A DNA stretch of 64,000 nucleotides from Papilionanthe hookeriana x Papilionanthe teres (taxonomy: Eukaryota > Streptophyta > Magnoliopsida > Asparagales > Orchidaceae), in the NCBI GenBank assembly GCA_022702705.1, contig CM040432.1, positions 43,488,540 through 43,552,539 on the forward strand. The letters run 5' to 3'. The position numbers and the translations under genes are program-made. Shown here in pieces: positions 11,186 to 21,699 of this stretch. How positions within the stretch are numbered: the stretch's first letter is position 1; each line of letters begins with the position of its first letter. The notes under the pieces are model-generated. The model saw nothing but the letters and a program-made list of their open reading frames with translations. It was not told where the DNA came from and did not search any database.

Positions 11186-11487
11186 AGGAAAAAATTTGCG
11201 TACGTAAGACGTACGCAGAATTTCATATATAATAGGTTACATCGAGGTAAAGTGAGGTTATTGGGAGAGTACAGTGAAGCTATTGGGAGAGTTCAGTGAA
11301 GTTATTGAGAGGTTATTTTTTAATAACTTCACTGTAACCCCTATTAACCTTCCGCGTTACAGTGAGGTTATTGAAAAATAACGTCCCAATAACTTCATTG
11401 TACTCTCCCAATAACCTCATTGTAACCTTATTGTAACCTATTACGTAGGCAATTCTGCGTACGTCTTACGTACGCAACTTTTTCTCC
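11186..11487. mobile_element. foldback MITE with perfect 27-bp inverted core ends
   Basis: The 27 bases from 11196 are the exact reverse complement of the 27 ending at 11477. They contain TTGCGTACGTAAGACGTACG, and the match continues imperfectly outward to about 11186 and 11487. The interior is also largely self-complementary: GAGGTTATTGGGAGAG-like units in the left half face CTCTCCCAATAACCTC units in the right half, so the strand could fold into one long hairpin. CTAA or TAA just outside both ends (11182-11185 and 11487-11490) is a candidate target duplication. Confidence 0.8.
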
Positions 11488-12675
11488 TAACGATACACGG
11501 CTACATAATCACTTTAGTGTGTGCCACATGACCTGCTAATCAATTTTTCTTTTTTTATTTTATTTTTTTATAATTTTTAATAAATCGACTATTCTTAATA
11601 TTTTAAATAAAACTACATGTTAATCATAAATTCATATGTTTCTGAAGGGTTTAACAAATATAATGTGTAATTTCGAGGCAATATAATTTTTTAGTAGAGG
11701 ACAAAAATATGATTAATGTTGAATAAACTATAGTTTGGGGTGTTCGTTTTTCAATTTATTAATAACAAACGAATTTCGATTCTAATTCGCTTAAACATTA
11801 GATAATTTTGATTCTAATTCCCTTAGACATTAGATAGTTTTTAACTTTAGGATGCATCACACATTCAATGCATACTAATATTGTATTTTCTTATATAATT
11901 TATAATGCAAATGAAGATGCAAAATATTTAGTAAAATATAGGAAAACATAACAATTTTACAATGAAAGTAAAATGCCTTTCTTATAATTTATAGCGAGTA
12001 TGATTGTTTTTTTATTTGCATTATTACTTTCTACATTATATGTACTTGCACCTATTATAAATATTTGTATTCGCGAAGTTTGACTAGAAATTTAGTTAGT
12101 GGCAAAAATTATTTCATCACAATTATTAAATTCAAACTTATTCTTAATTTTTGCAACCATATTTCATGTCATAAGGAATGTATAAAATACTAGAGAAATA
12201 TTATTAGAAGTACAAATAATAATAATAATAATAATAATAATATATAAAATACTAAAAAATATTAGTGTTTCCCAATGATAATACATATCTCTAGTGTATG
12301 ATGATGTGGTATATTAATTGGTCAATTTCATAAATGATAATATAGATCATCAATACATCCGACAATTTTATGAAATTGTTGAGGCAACCAAAATTATCTT
12401 GTCTAGGATGATCAAACTGGTATATAGGATACGATCGAAATGCTATGAAGCACCGGTGATACACGTAAGTATTTAAATTGACTAATCAATTAAACAATAT
12501 TAATTCAAACATTTTCTTTCTGAATATAATATTCTAAAATAAGATTTAAATAATTTTTTTATTCTTCTAATTTTAAAAAAGTGATTGCCATCATTTTTTT
12601 ATTTCAGGCATAACCTTGACCGCGATTTTTAATATACTTAAAATATAAGAATTCAACACCACTACTAGAAGATCT
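11488..12675. other. AT-rich spacer with small repeats
   Basis: No gene is supported. It contains an (AAT)n run near 12215-12241. It also holds a 12-base inverted pair, CAATTTCATAAA at 12323-12334 and TTTATGAAATTG at 12367-12378. Confidence 0.5.
12215..12241. repeat. (AAT)n microsatellite
   Basis: About nine AAT units in a run. Confidence 0.9.
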
Positions 12676-12697
12676 AAATCCTTAGCAATAGCACCAA
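12676..12697 (-). other. degenerate tRNA-Asp-type primer-binding site next to A-minus LTR
   Basis: The minus strand reads TTTTTGGTGCTATTGCTAAG. It differs from the tRNA-Asp complement TGGCGCCGTTGCCGGGGAT almost only by C-to-T and G-to-A transitions, as expected from decay of methylated cytosines. Its position beyond the downstream end of an LTR that also has an upstream polypurine tract is unusual. Confidence 0.55.
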
Positions 12698-12702
12698 AAA
12701 CT

Positions 12703-14391
12703 TGATTTGAAGCGTAATTTAATTTTAGTAACAATTATATATTATAATCTTTAATCGCAAAGTTACATTTAAACGCAACTATATGTATCGCTCAAGTAAT
12801 ACAGGGCTCTAATGGAGTCCTGGATATCGATCCCACAGGGAATATTTAGAGGTTACAGACTTATGATTATAGAATTCAATTCAGAATGACAACTACATCG
12901 AAATTGTCTATCTGTCACTAATACGCAATCGACACTAATATGAAGTTTAAATTAAACTAGTTCTACTAAGAATTATCTAATACTACTAAAGTTAAGTTCA
13001 AATATATAAGCAAGAATCTTTCTCCTTTGTTAAGATATTTAAGTGAATAAATAATTAGAATTAATTTTTAAATGGTGTTGTGCCAAATAGGAGCATACCT
13101 ATTCTTTACCCTTTGGTCCAGGCATAAAGAACATTGACTAATCCTATGCTTGGTTACTGAATCTGCGGCTAGGCTGGGAGGATACCGGCTCTCACTTAGG
13201 AGCTCACACGTTTCCCTCGCCTGAGAGCTAACAATCCACACTTCAGCACCCAAACGATAAGACCGAATTGAGGATTTTAGTCTGTCACTCTAAAACATCC
13301 AATTCTACGTCCGATTAATATTATTTTCCTATTTATTTGCACCCTGCTTCCAAGGATTTTGATTTTCCTGAATCTCGGATGTAATCTTTATTATAGTTGT
13401 TAAACTTAATAAATTTTAACTATTTAATTGGCCAGATTGAAAGTAAATTAAGATCTAAGTTAAAGATTATCACAACTTATTTAAATCTTTTATGACACAT
13501 TAATTCTATTTATCATATCACAAAAATATCAAAACAAGGAGAAAGATAGAACAACTACTCAGAATTCATGGAGAGGATGCAATAAAACTTGGATTTCATA
13601 TATAAAAGTAAACTACTACAAACTAAAGTAAATAAACACAACTTATCTTAAATTCCTCCCCAAGCAAACTCCATGAAGTTCCTCTAAATCTCTTTCTTCT
13701 TTACAGTACATGGAATTCTCCTTCGAAACAGCAATGCAGAAGAGATCTCTCACATCCCTTCCACTCTTGCTATCCTTCGGAGAATTCCTCACAATCTCTA
13801 TTTGAACTCACTATTTAATACATACTAATAATAATGGACACTAGTGGACTCTCTATAGGACACTAAGTAACTATTAGAAATCTCCAATAGTACATTTTAC
13901 AGACTCTTAGTGACTTTTAGAGGACTCCAAAAGAACCATTTTTCGGTCTAAAATGGTTCTTTTTTAAAGTTGTTGAAGAGTCTCGAAGGTTTTCTAGGCA
14001 TCCCTTCGAAAATCGTCCATATTCGACGTATATTGTGAAAGAACCGCCGATCCCGCCGTCGACAGCCTCGAGCTGCGCCGTCGGCGACCTATTAGAAACA
14101 GTTCTTTAAACTGACCTCGCTGTTGGTGGCCTCGACCTCTGTCGTTGGCGGTCTCCCTTGCAATTAATTCTGAACTCTTGGGAAAATCACGTCGTCGGCG
14201 CTCTAGGTCAGATTTTTATATTTTAGTCCCTTTTTGCTCCAAATTTGCTCCTTTTTGCATATTTTCGCTCATTTGTCCTTAAATCTTTATACTTGCAGAA
14301 AAAACACCAAAAATACCTTTCTTTAAAGTGCAATATCATTAAAATCAGTATAAAATAGGCATGAAAATCTTAAACTTATTTCCTTGTGTCA
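12703..14391 (-). repeat. LTR of element A-minus, about 1.69 kb
   Basis: On the minus strand it runs from TGACACAAGG (14391) to a CA at 12703. It holds a GC-rich segment near 14040-14205 and a conserved R/U5 block at about 13080-13145, shared with all other Athila-like LTRs here. A polypurine tract lies on its upstream side and a primer-binding-site-like sequence on its downstream side. Confidence 0.7.
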
Positions 14392-14408
14392 AAATCCCCC
14401 AAACTTTA
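14392..14408 (-). other. polypurine tract of A-minus
   Basis: The minus strand reads AAAGTTTGGGGGATTT directly before the LTR TG. The same AAGTTTGGGGGA tract precedes the B1 and B2 LTRs. Confidence 0.75.
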
Positions 14409-15550
14409 ACCATTACTTGTCCTCATGTAATCTTTAGTACTACATAAAATAGGCATGAAAGTCTAATTCTCAAATACATCCTAAATAAATTCAGAATATT
14501 GTAATTCAATGGATACTAACTAAGAAATAAATTATTTGAATTGATTAACTACTAAATTGTATACATTGTTGATGAGTTAATTTTATTTATAGCTAAGTTT
14601 AATGTAAATATTTAGGAATTCTTTTATATACAACTAATTAATTTTAGTTGGAGGTCAGGCATTACGGAGTCACCAATGCTTTCAAAACATAACTGAAGGT
14701 TCAGTCACCTCTACTTATTTTATTCACCTTTTGTTAAATCACACTATATCCTAATTACATCTCTCATTTCTTTAAATGATTCTATAAAATGTACATATAT
14801 AATCATATTTTAGGGCATTATTTTTAAAAAATCTCTTCCCAAAAACTTATTTCTGACATTACACATGTAAATAACAATAGGAAACGGAAAAAAATTAGCA
14901 AGGTAGAACATGAATATAGAATAAATGAAATATATAATACAAATAGTAAAAAACATATCTGAGTCACATACCCATCACATAAAATACTAAACTCACAGAG
15001 CATTATCTCTACAGGTAAATAACATGAAATCATGTGAACATATGTATAAATATTCATAAACATAAAGATGCAAGAAGTGAATATGGTCATAATCATAAGT
15101 CAAACATCATCATTTTGCTCCAAAATATGAGTGTGAGGTAGGTGACTCAAGATATATGACCTAACAAAATAAACACATTCACATAATAAATTAAGAAATT
15201 ATATTATTGGGTTGCATCTTAATAATCTTTTAGTTAAACATCCTCAGTCGACCAAATCATAAGTATAATACACATGCATCATTAAGCAAAAGCAAACATG
15301 CAATCAAATCTCATGATAATGATTGCTTTAATTCCGAAGTAGTACTTAGTTTTATATCCTTTTTCTAACACAGTCAAACCATACAAAAGATATACCTCCA
15401 GGATTGAATTTTCATTTTAAGAGTCCTTAATCAATCGCTCAATGTCTTAGATGTTGTGGAGACTCTCCTATGTCATTCAATTCTAATCCCAAATTTCCAC
15501 TTATTTCAAATTTTAAACTTATTTCCTAAATCCTTCTTTAAAATCTCTTA
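14409..15550 (-). other. 3' noncoding interior of A-minus
   Basis: AT-rich sequence between protease and polypurine tract. Short open frames exist, including a hydrophobic one near 14824-15096, but no family is recognised. The missing reverse transcriptase to integrase segment should lie here, so a deletion junction is expected. Confidence 0.45.
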
Positions 15551-15559
15551 ACAATTTTT

Positions 15560-16149
15560 CTAATTCCATTCTGAAACACTCATCAGGGGTATGAGGGGTA
15601 GAATTAGATTACAATCTTAAAATGTTAATCCATCATCTTGAGCTCTACTAGTTAACTCTTCATTATGTAAATCAATAATTATTCTGAAAGTTGCAAGAAA
15701 ATATCTGCCAATAATAATTTAAATCTCAACGTCATCCTTTATATCCAAAATAACAAAATCAGTTGAGAAGATGAACTTATCAACCTTGACTAGGATATTC
15801 TTCATAACCCCTAGAAAAAGTAAAAAAGATGTTCTACTAATTTAAGGATAGGAGTGGTAGGTTGAAGTTTTCATAGTCCTATTCTTTTAAACACTAAAAG
15901 ATATTAAATTTATGCTAGCTCCTAAATTTCACAATGTCTTTCTCATGAATTGATCTCTTATAGCAAGAAATGGAAAAACTACCCTAATTTTTCAATTTTT
16001 AATGGATTTTTTTTTAATTTTAACACTACAATCCTCAGTTAATACCGCATTTTCAAGCTGGGTAAATTTACATATCTATTTAAAAATTCATTCATAAATT
16101 TCATGTAACTGAGTATTGTTCAAAAGCTTATAAAAATGGGATGTTAATA
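15560..16149 (-). pseudogene. Athila-like aspartic protease and gag-pol linker remnant
   Basis: The minus strand contains LTEDCSV (about 16035), NLGASINLI (about 15915), ILVKVDKFIFSTDFVILDI (about 15770), IIIGRYFLAT (about 15700) and IIIDLHNEELT (about 15670). These match the plant Athila/Tat protease pattern D-L-G-A-S-I-N-L ... V-D-K-F-I-F-P-x-D-F ... I-L-G-R-P-F-L-A-T. The catalytic Asp of DLGAS is Asn here and a stop precedes it, so the enzyme is dead. Several frameshifts are present. Confidence 0.8.
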
Positions 16150-16154
16150 GTGAT

Positions 16155-16610
16155 TGATGCACCAAATATATGTTGGGTTTTTCGTATATATTTTGTACTC
16201 TTTTTTATGATATTGTAGTTTAAAGGAATGTTTTTTTCATGTTTTGTTGCAGATATGATGATTTTAGGCAATTGGAGTAAAAAGAAGCAAAAATGAACGA
16301 ATTTGGAGCGAAAAAGGGCAAAAACTAGAAAACTGAGTTCTGGCGCCGATGACGTCAAAATGGGCGCTGACGACGCCATTTTCAAGAGTGCATTCTTAAT
16401 TACGTACGATAAGGTAACGACAGTTCCCAAATAGGGCGCTAACGGAGCCTAATATTGGTGGAGGCCAGATTCAATGTATTTTGACGAATTTTGAAGGGAT
16501 TCTTGAGGCAACTCTTGGGGAATTTGTCCCTAAGCTATTTCAAAGCGAATTTGGCTCCAGAAATGGTGATGTGAGTAAAGGAGATTAGTGTGTGACTAAA
16601 GGACAATCAT
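16155..16610 (+). repeat. A-plus 5' LTR, left part only
   Basis: Homologous in order to the A-minus LTR start. It includes TTCTGGCGCCGATGACGTC at about 16336 and a GGGCGCTGACGACGCC repeat shortly after. It is truncated near 16610, where sequence turns into B2 interior. Confidence 0.65.
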
Positions 16611-17647
16611 TCTATCCTGATTATGCATGTGCTTAAATTTGATAGGATGTTGTAATAGTTAGTAGATTTAATTTTTATTTTTCTTCCTCCTACATTTTAT
16701 GGAATTAATTGCAAAATATTTTAAAAAATTCAAGTTTTGGGGGGAATGAAAAACTATTTTCAAAAACTTAAATTTTATTTGTCCTCAAAACTGCTATAAA
16801 TAAATTTGATTTTGATTGAAAATAATTATGTGTATGAAGTTATATTAGGGAAATAAAATTTTGAATATAGAAATAAGGAAGAAAATTTAGTTAAAATTTA
16901 TAGTAGTGATGAAAAATTTAAAGTTAAATTTTTCTTGGTAAAGAAATGATAAATATTGTGTAACTATCTTTAGTAAGAAAAGTTGTATTTTTTGAAAAAT
17001 AAAAGGATTAGACTTTTGTTTTCAATATTTAAATTTCTTTTATTGAAAAATAATTCTCGAAACTGTTATTATATTTCTAAGTAAAAGATATATATCTACC
17101 TTATGCTTTAGGAAAGGAAGAGTGAAATTCAAAATTATTAAAGGCCTATCCAGATATAGTAATCCTTGCTTGAAAAAAAAGGAGGAAAAAGAGATAGAGA
17201 AAAGGAAAAGAAAAAGAAAAGAAAAGAAAAGAGTATATTATGTGAAAAAGGAAGGAGAAGCTTGAGGATTAAAGGTCTAATAAAAAATTGGTTCCACACC
17301 TAAGCTTTTTAAAGTATAAGATTTGAAAAAATCTTAAGCTTTAAAATATAATATAGTTAGTATAATTATTTTTAATAAAGATTTTTAAGTAAAGAAAATA
17401 AAATGCCTAACCCCTATATTTTAAAAAATCTACAAGCATTTCGAATTAGATAGCAACACATATTTTTATACTCTTTCATCTAAGAGATTTCTAAACTTTA
17501 AATTGGTCTCATTTACTAAAATTTTTTCTAAATTGGACTACTATATTTCTAGAACAAAATTTTAGAAACTCCTAAAGAAACTCATACACATGATTTGCTT
17601 ATTTTGTTTTTAATGATTATAGTGTTAGTTGAGGATAAGTAACGTTT

Positions 17648-17662
17648 AAGTTTGGGGGATTT
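17648..17662 (+). other. polypurine tract, B2
   Basis: AAGTTTGGGGGATTT directly precedes the LTR TG, where plus-strand priming occurs in LTR retrotransposons. Confidence 0.75.
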
Positions 17663-18057
17663 TGATCCATGAAAAAGAAGTACCTATTTTTAGTGTTCAT
17701 TTCATGCTCACTTTATGCATATTTTTAAAGATATTACACTATAAAGAAAGTAATTTTGCATATTTTTGTTTTCAAGTATAAAAATATGATTTTAGAGAAA
17801 ATAAAACAAAAACTATGCAATTTTGAGCCAAAATGAGTAAGAAAGAAACTTCTGACTTAGCACATATCAATATGTCTTTCTATGCTTACTATCTTTCATA
17901 TTTTTCACATATTTTTGGATGAAATTATACTTTTGAGAAAGGTTATTTTTATATCTATCTTGTAGGTAAAGATGTTAGAAACGCAACACAACTGAATTGG
18001 GGCGAAACGGAGTGGAAACGGAGCCGAACGGAGCAAAATGGTGGAGCTGCGCACAGG

Positions 18058-18155
18058 GTGGCGCCAAGGCGCCAAACCCGGCGCCTAGGCGCCAGTGACG
18101 ACTGGAAAACGGTGCCTAGGCGCCAGAATCAAGGCCTAGGCGCCAGAATCATCCA
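18058..18155 (+). promoter_or_regulatory. palindromic GGCGCCTAGGCGCC cluster, B2 LTR
   Basis: It contains a perfect 14-base self-complementary GGCGCCTAGGCGCC at 18080-18093 and three or more degenerate copies spaced 20-35 bases apart, often followed by AGAATC. A further partial copy lies near 18360. The cluster is 300 bases upstream of the TATA box, in presumed U3. Its function is not known; the position suggests regulation. Confidence 0.6.
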
Positions 18156-18412
18156 GAAACGGTTATGTGACGGATTTTTGACGACTTTAGAAGTTATTTT
18201 GACGGTGTTAAGTAGTTTCTAGGCCTTCTAGAAGCCTGGAAGTTATTCCTAATATATAGGACATGTGATACAATGTATCTAGACACATTGGAACAGTTTT
18301 AATCTAGAAGAGGTGCGACCCAAAGTGAAGGCGTGCGAAGACTTGGTCAATGGAGTTCGGCGCCTATGCGCCAGATTCCGTGAAGAGGTGCCTTGATGCA
18401 ACCCTTGAAGCC

Positions 18413-18420
18413 TATAAATA
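18413..18420 (+). promoter_or_regulatory. LTR TATA box, B2
   Basis: TATAAATA within GAAGCCTATAAATAGGAG. The same context occurs in the B3 LTR and, inverted, in the B1 LTR, supporting it as the retrotransposon promoter. Confidence 0.7.
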
Positions 18421-19879
18421 GGAGTCCACTCCTTCAGAGAAAATCGTACCCTATAGTCTCTCTCTTTCCCCTTAGTCATTTTAGTCATTTAGAGTTATGA
18501 AGATGTAGATTTTTACATCTTATGGAGAGATTGGTGAGGGATTTTGAGATATTTATGTAAGGGATGTACGAGCGTCGCATGGAGCAGTGTGAAACTTTGA
18601 TGGAGAGATCTTCTTCTTTCTTTTAGAGGAAAAAGCTAAGTATTGTGTTCTTCATTCTCTTGTAATTGTTGTAAACATTTTCTAGTGAATTTTATTTGTT
18701 TTAAACAAGTTTTCTGTCGTGAATTATCCATGTTTCGTAAGTTATTTTCTTTACTCTATCTTTTAATATGAAGTAGTGGTATGCGTAGGAAAATCATTTT
18801 TATGATAGAATTAACTATTAAATGCTTCTAGGTGACAAATAGTTGCATAAATATAATAGAATACTAATGAAATAAGTTCCTTGTTGGCACTTAATTTATT
18901 ATATAATTTCATCAATGCTTTTACTTCTTATGTCATTAATTTCATTTACTTTTGTTTTGTAATAAAATAGATGCATGTTTAAGAATTAAGATTTGCTTAG
19001 ATATTCTCTTATTAAATTATGGTGATGATATTCATACCAGATCTTCATTTATTTTACAAATTGAACACTTGTATTGTTAAAACCTGTTAAAGAATTCTGA
19101 GACCTAGAAGGAGATGAATTCTTAACTAGTAGATATCACATGAATCCTTAGGTAGTCGAAGGCCTTGTGCGGGTTATTCAAGGTGAAGTGAAAATAAATA
19201 GGGAGATATTGTTTATTGGGCGCGAAATCGATTAGTTTTTAGAGTGACAGACTAAATTCTAATAATTTGATCTATAGAAAGAGAACGGGTCACTGGTAGG
19301 GTCGACCATAGCCACCCTTGGACATCTAGTTGTGTGAGCCTAGATTAACTCATTCTACTAATAAAATATCCTGAACTGATCTATAGATTAGCCAATGTTC
19401 ATTATGGCTGGACTAAAGGGTAAAGAATAGGAATGCTTCTATTTGGCACTACTACATTAATTCTAAGCATATCTTTCTAACACATTATCTATGTAATTGC
19501 AAGAGAAAGGTAATTTTTAATATCTCGAATTTCTTCAAACCAATTTATCCATAAGTTATCTTTTTATTTTAATTTAGGATTAGTTATTAGAAAACTCATT
19601 TTAATTGACATTCCAAATTTAGGCCTAATAGAAATAGACTGGAATTAGCTTAAAGGATTTCTTACCTCGCTTCTCTGTGGGATCGATACTGGGGTTATAA
19701 AAGAAAATCCTATATTACTTGAAATGATACGTATACTTGCCTAGTACCCCTAGTGTGTAAAATATTTTCTAAAATTTTACAACATTTTGATTTATACACT
19801 AGCTGCTATTTACAAATTGGGTCAAGTTTTTGGCCATCTTTTGGAAGCGAATATTACTGCGTTATTGCGGGTCGGGTCA

Positions 19880-21208
19880 GTTATGACAACTTTTGGAGGG
19901 ATTCTTGACGTAACTCTTAGGGAATTCTTCCCTAAGCTATTTCAAAGTGAATTTGGCGCCAGAAAAGGTGGTGCGAGTAGATGAGATTAGTTTGTGAGTG
20001 CTTTGTGAGTAGAGAGGAAGTGTGTAGAGATTTTAGAGTATATGGTTTGGTGCATTAGTGTTATTTTGTGAGGGATTCTTATCAAAAGAGTTGTAAGAGG
20101 AGAGGGAAATTGAGAGATTGCTTCTTCCCTACTATTCTAAGAGAGAATTGTGTGTTGTTGTGAAGAGAGAAAGAGATTCAAAGGAACTTCAAAGGATTTG
20201 CTTGGGAAAGAAATTGAAATAAGTTGTGTTTACTTTATATTGTTTGTATGACTTTACTTTTATATATATAATCCTTATTTTATCATATCATCCTCATGAA
20301 TTCTGAATAGATTTCTTCGTCTTTCTCCTTACAATGATAGAAGGTGAAGTGATGATTTAGATTGGATGTGTCATATGAATGTTAAGAAATTTTTATGATT
20401 TTTAACTCCGTTTAATTTTTGATCTAACCAATTGAATTGTTAAAATATATTGTGAAACATATGATCCGAAAATATTATGGGTTCTACAACAAAAGTGAAT
20501 ATTACATTAAATGTCCATGAATGAGTGATAGTTCATGTGGGTTGGGTGCAAATAAATATGAAAATATGGTTTATTCGGCGTAGAATTGGAGATTTTAGGG
20601 TGACATACTAAAATTCCCAATTTGGTCCTAGTATTTGAAAACTAAAGCAAGAGTTAGCATTCAAGTGAAGAGAAGTGAGAGCTCTGGTGTGAGAGTCAGC
20701 ATCTTCCTAGCCTAACCAAGAATTTAAGGACTAAGCCTAGGATTCCCTAATGTTTTTTATAACACTCGAAAGAAGGTAAAGTATATGTATGCTCATATTT
20801 GGCACAATACAAGAATTTCACTAATCTTTATTCTTCACTCACCATAACATCAGTATAAGGGGGAGGACACTTTCTCAAATTTGAACCTTTCAATACAAAA
20901 CTTATTGTAGTAGTAATTAACTTTAATTTGAAGTTTGGAAAGTACTTTAGTGATCTTCAAATCTCCAGCATCGTTAAATTTTATTAACTTTAGTATTTAC
21001 TTTACGTGCATTGTAATTTGAATATTAGATTTTTGTGCTACTCTTTAAAGATTTGTTTCCTCCCTGTGGGATCAATAATCAGGACTCCACTAAAGTCATG
21101 TATTACTTGAGCGATACGTATTCTTGAGTATAGATTGACTGCTTTCTTATTCGACTGATTATAGTTTGTGACTGAACTGAAAATACTTATTTAAGACAGC
21201 CACGATCA
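19880..21208 (+). repeat. A-plus 3' LTR, right part
   Basis: It contains the conserved R/U5 block (about 20735-20810), the CCTCCCTGTGGGATCAATAA block near 21060 and TATTACTTGAGCGATACGTA near 21100. All are also present in A-minus, B1, B2 and B3. It ends in CA at 21208, followed by the GTGAT duplication. Confidence 0.7.
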
Positions 21209-21213
21209 GTGAT

Positions 21214-21520
21214 CCTTTTGAACACTTCTAAAAATTGGAAGAATTACTAGTCCAGTTTTTTACCTTATTATTATATGTAGAAAAGTTGGTGGGGGTTTGT
21301 CAAGGATTTTCTGAGGATATGAGGGTGTCTTTCCTAAGTCTTTTGAAGGTTTTTCAATAGGTTCTCATATTTATCTTCTTCTAATTTATCTTTCTCTATG
21401 GTCACCCCTTCTAATCCCCACTCCTAAGTGTACTAAATTTACACTGCTTTCCACACTAGTCTTTAGGATTCACCTTAGTGTTGCATGGTATGCCCCTTGA
21501 TGTCTATGACTCAATGAGTT
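21214..21520 (-). pseudogene. Athila-like gag C-terminal / linker remnant of A-minus
   Basis: On the minus strand GIPCNTKVNPKD (about 21480) and STLRSGD (about 21425) match the plant Athila gag tail (x-L-P-x-N-T-x-x-N-P-x-E ... L-R-S-G). FLEVFKR lies at about 21235, right at the target duplication, and INIPF resumes beyond A-plus at about 16140. Stops and frameshifts are present. Confidence 0.65.
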
Positions 21521-21699
21521 AGATAGTTATGGTAATAGTAGACTTACATTCTTTATAATTGTAGATTGACTCTATAGTCAATTTCACATTTGCAACACTA
21601 AGCCTTTCAAAATTTTCTCATCTTCAAATTGAGTATTGGAGATGGATTCAAAAGGATGACAAGGTTTAGGGTCAAAGAAATTACTACATTATTTCTTTC

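Larger units (their letters stand above)
16610..19879 (+). mobile_element. element B2: 3' interior plus 3' LTR, 5'-truncated
   Basis: About 1 kb of AT-rich and purine-rich interior (an AAAAG-rich tract at 17180-17240) leads to a polypurine tract at 17648-17662 and a 2.2-kb LTR (17663-19879). No coding domains were recognised. The 5' half is missing and the junction with A-plus near 16610 is approximate. Confidence 0.65.
17663..19879 (+). repeat. B2 LTR, about 2.2 kb
   Basis: It begins TGATCCATGAAAAAG and ends GTCGGGTCA. Both ends align with the B3 LTR (60953-62769). It contains palindromic GGCGCC clusters (18058-18150), TATAAATA at 18413-18420, and the shared R/U5 block at 19390-19450. GTTAT follows the end, but its partner copy on the left was not found. 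Confidence 0.75.
16155..21208 (+). mobile_element. Athila-like element A-plus with GTGAT target duplication, gutted
   Basis: It starts TGATGCACC at 16155, ends ACGATCA at 21208, and has GTGAT at 16150-16154 and 21209-21213. The left piece (16155 to about 16610) is the beginning of an A-family LTR and the right piece (19880-21208) is the rest of one. The two share an overlapping stretch (GGGATTCTTGA...CCAGAAA, about 16495-16590 and 19895-19988) with visible divergence, so they are best read as the remains of the 5' and 3' LTRs. Element B2 occupies the space between. Host A-minus protein sequence resumes on both sides. Confidence 0.75.

Noticed and set aside
14824..15096. Hydrophobic 90-codon minus-strand frame as a membrane protein
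   Set aside because: It lies in the noncoding 3' interior of A-minus. Phe/Ile/Leu richness is expected from T-rich DNA.
16128..16430. 100-codon minus-strand frame
   Set aside because: It crosses the A-plus insertion junction at 16155, so it is a chimera of two elements.
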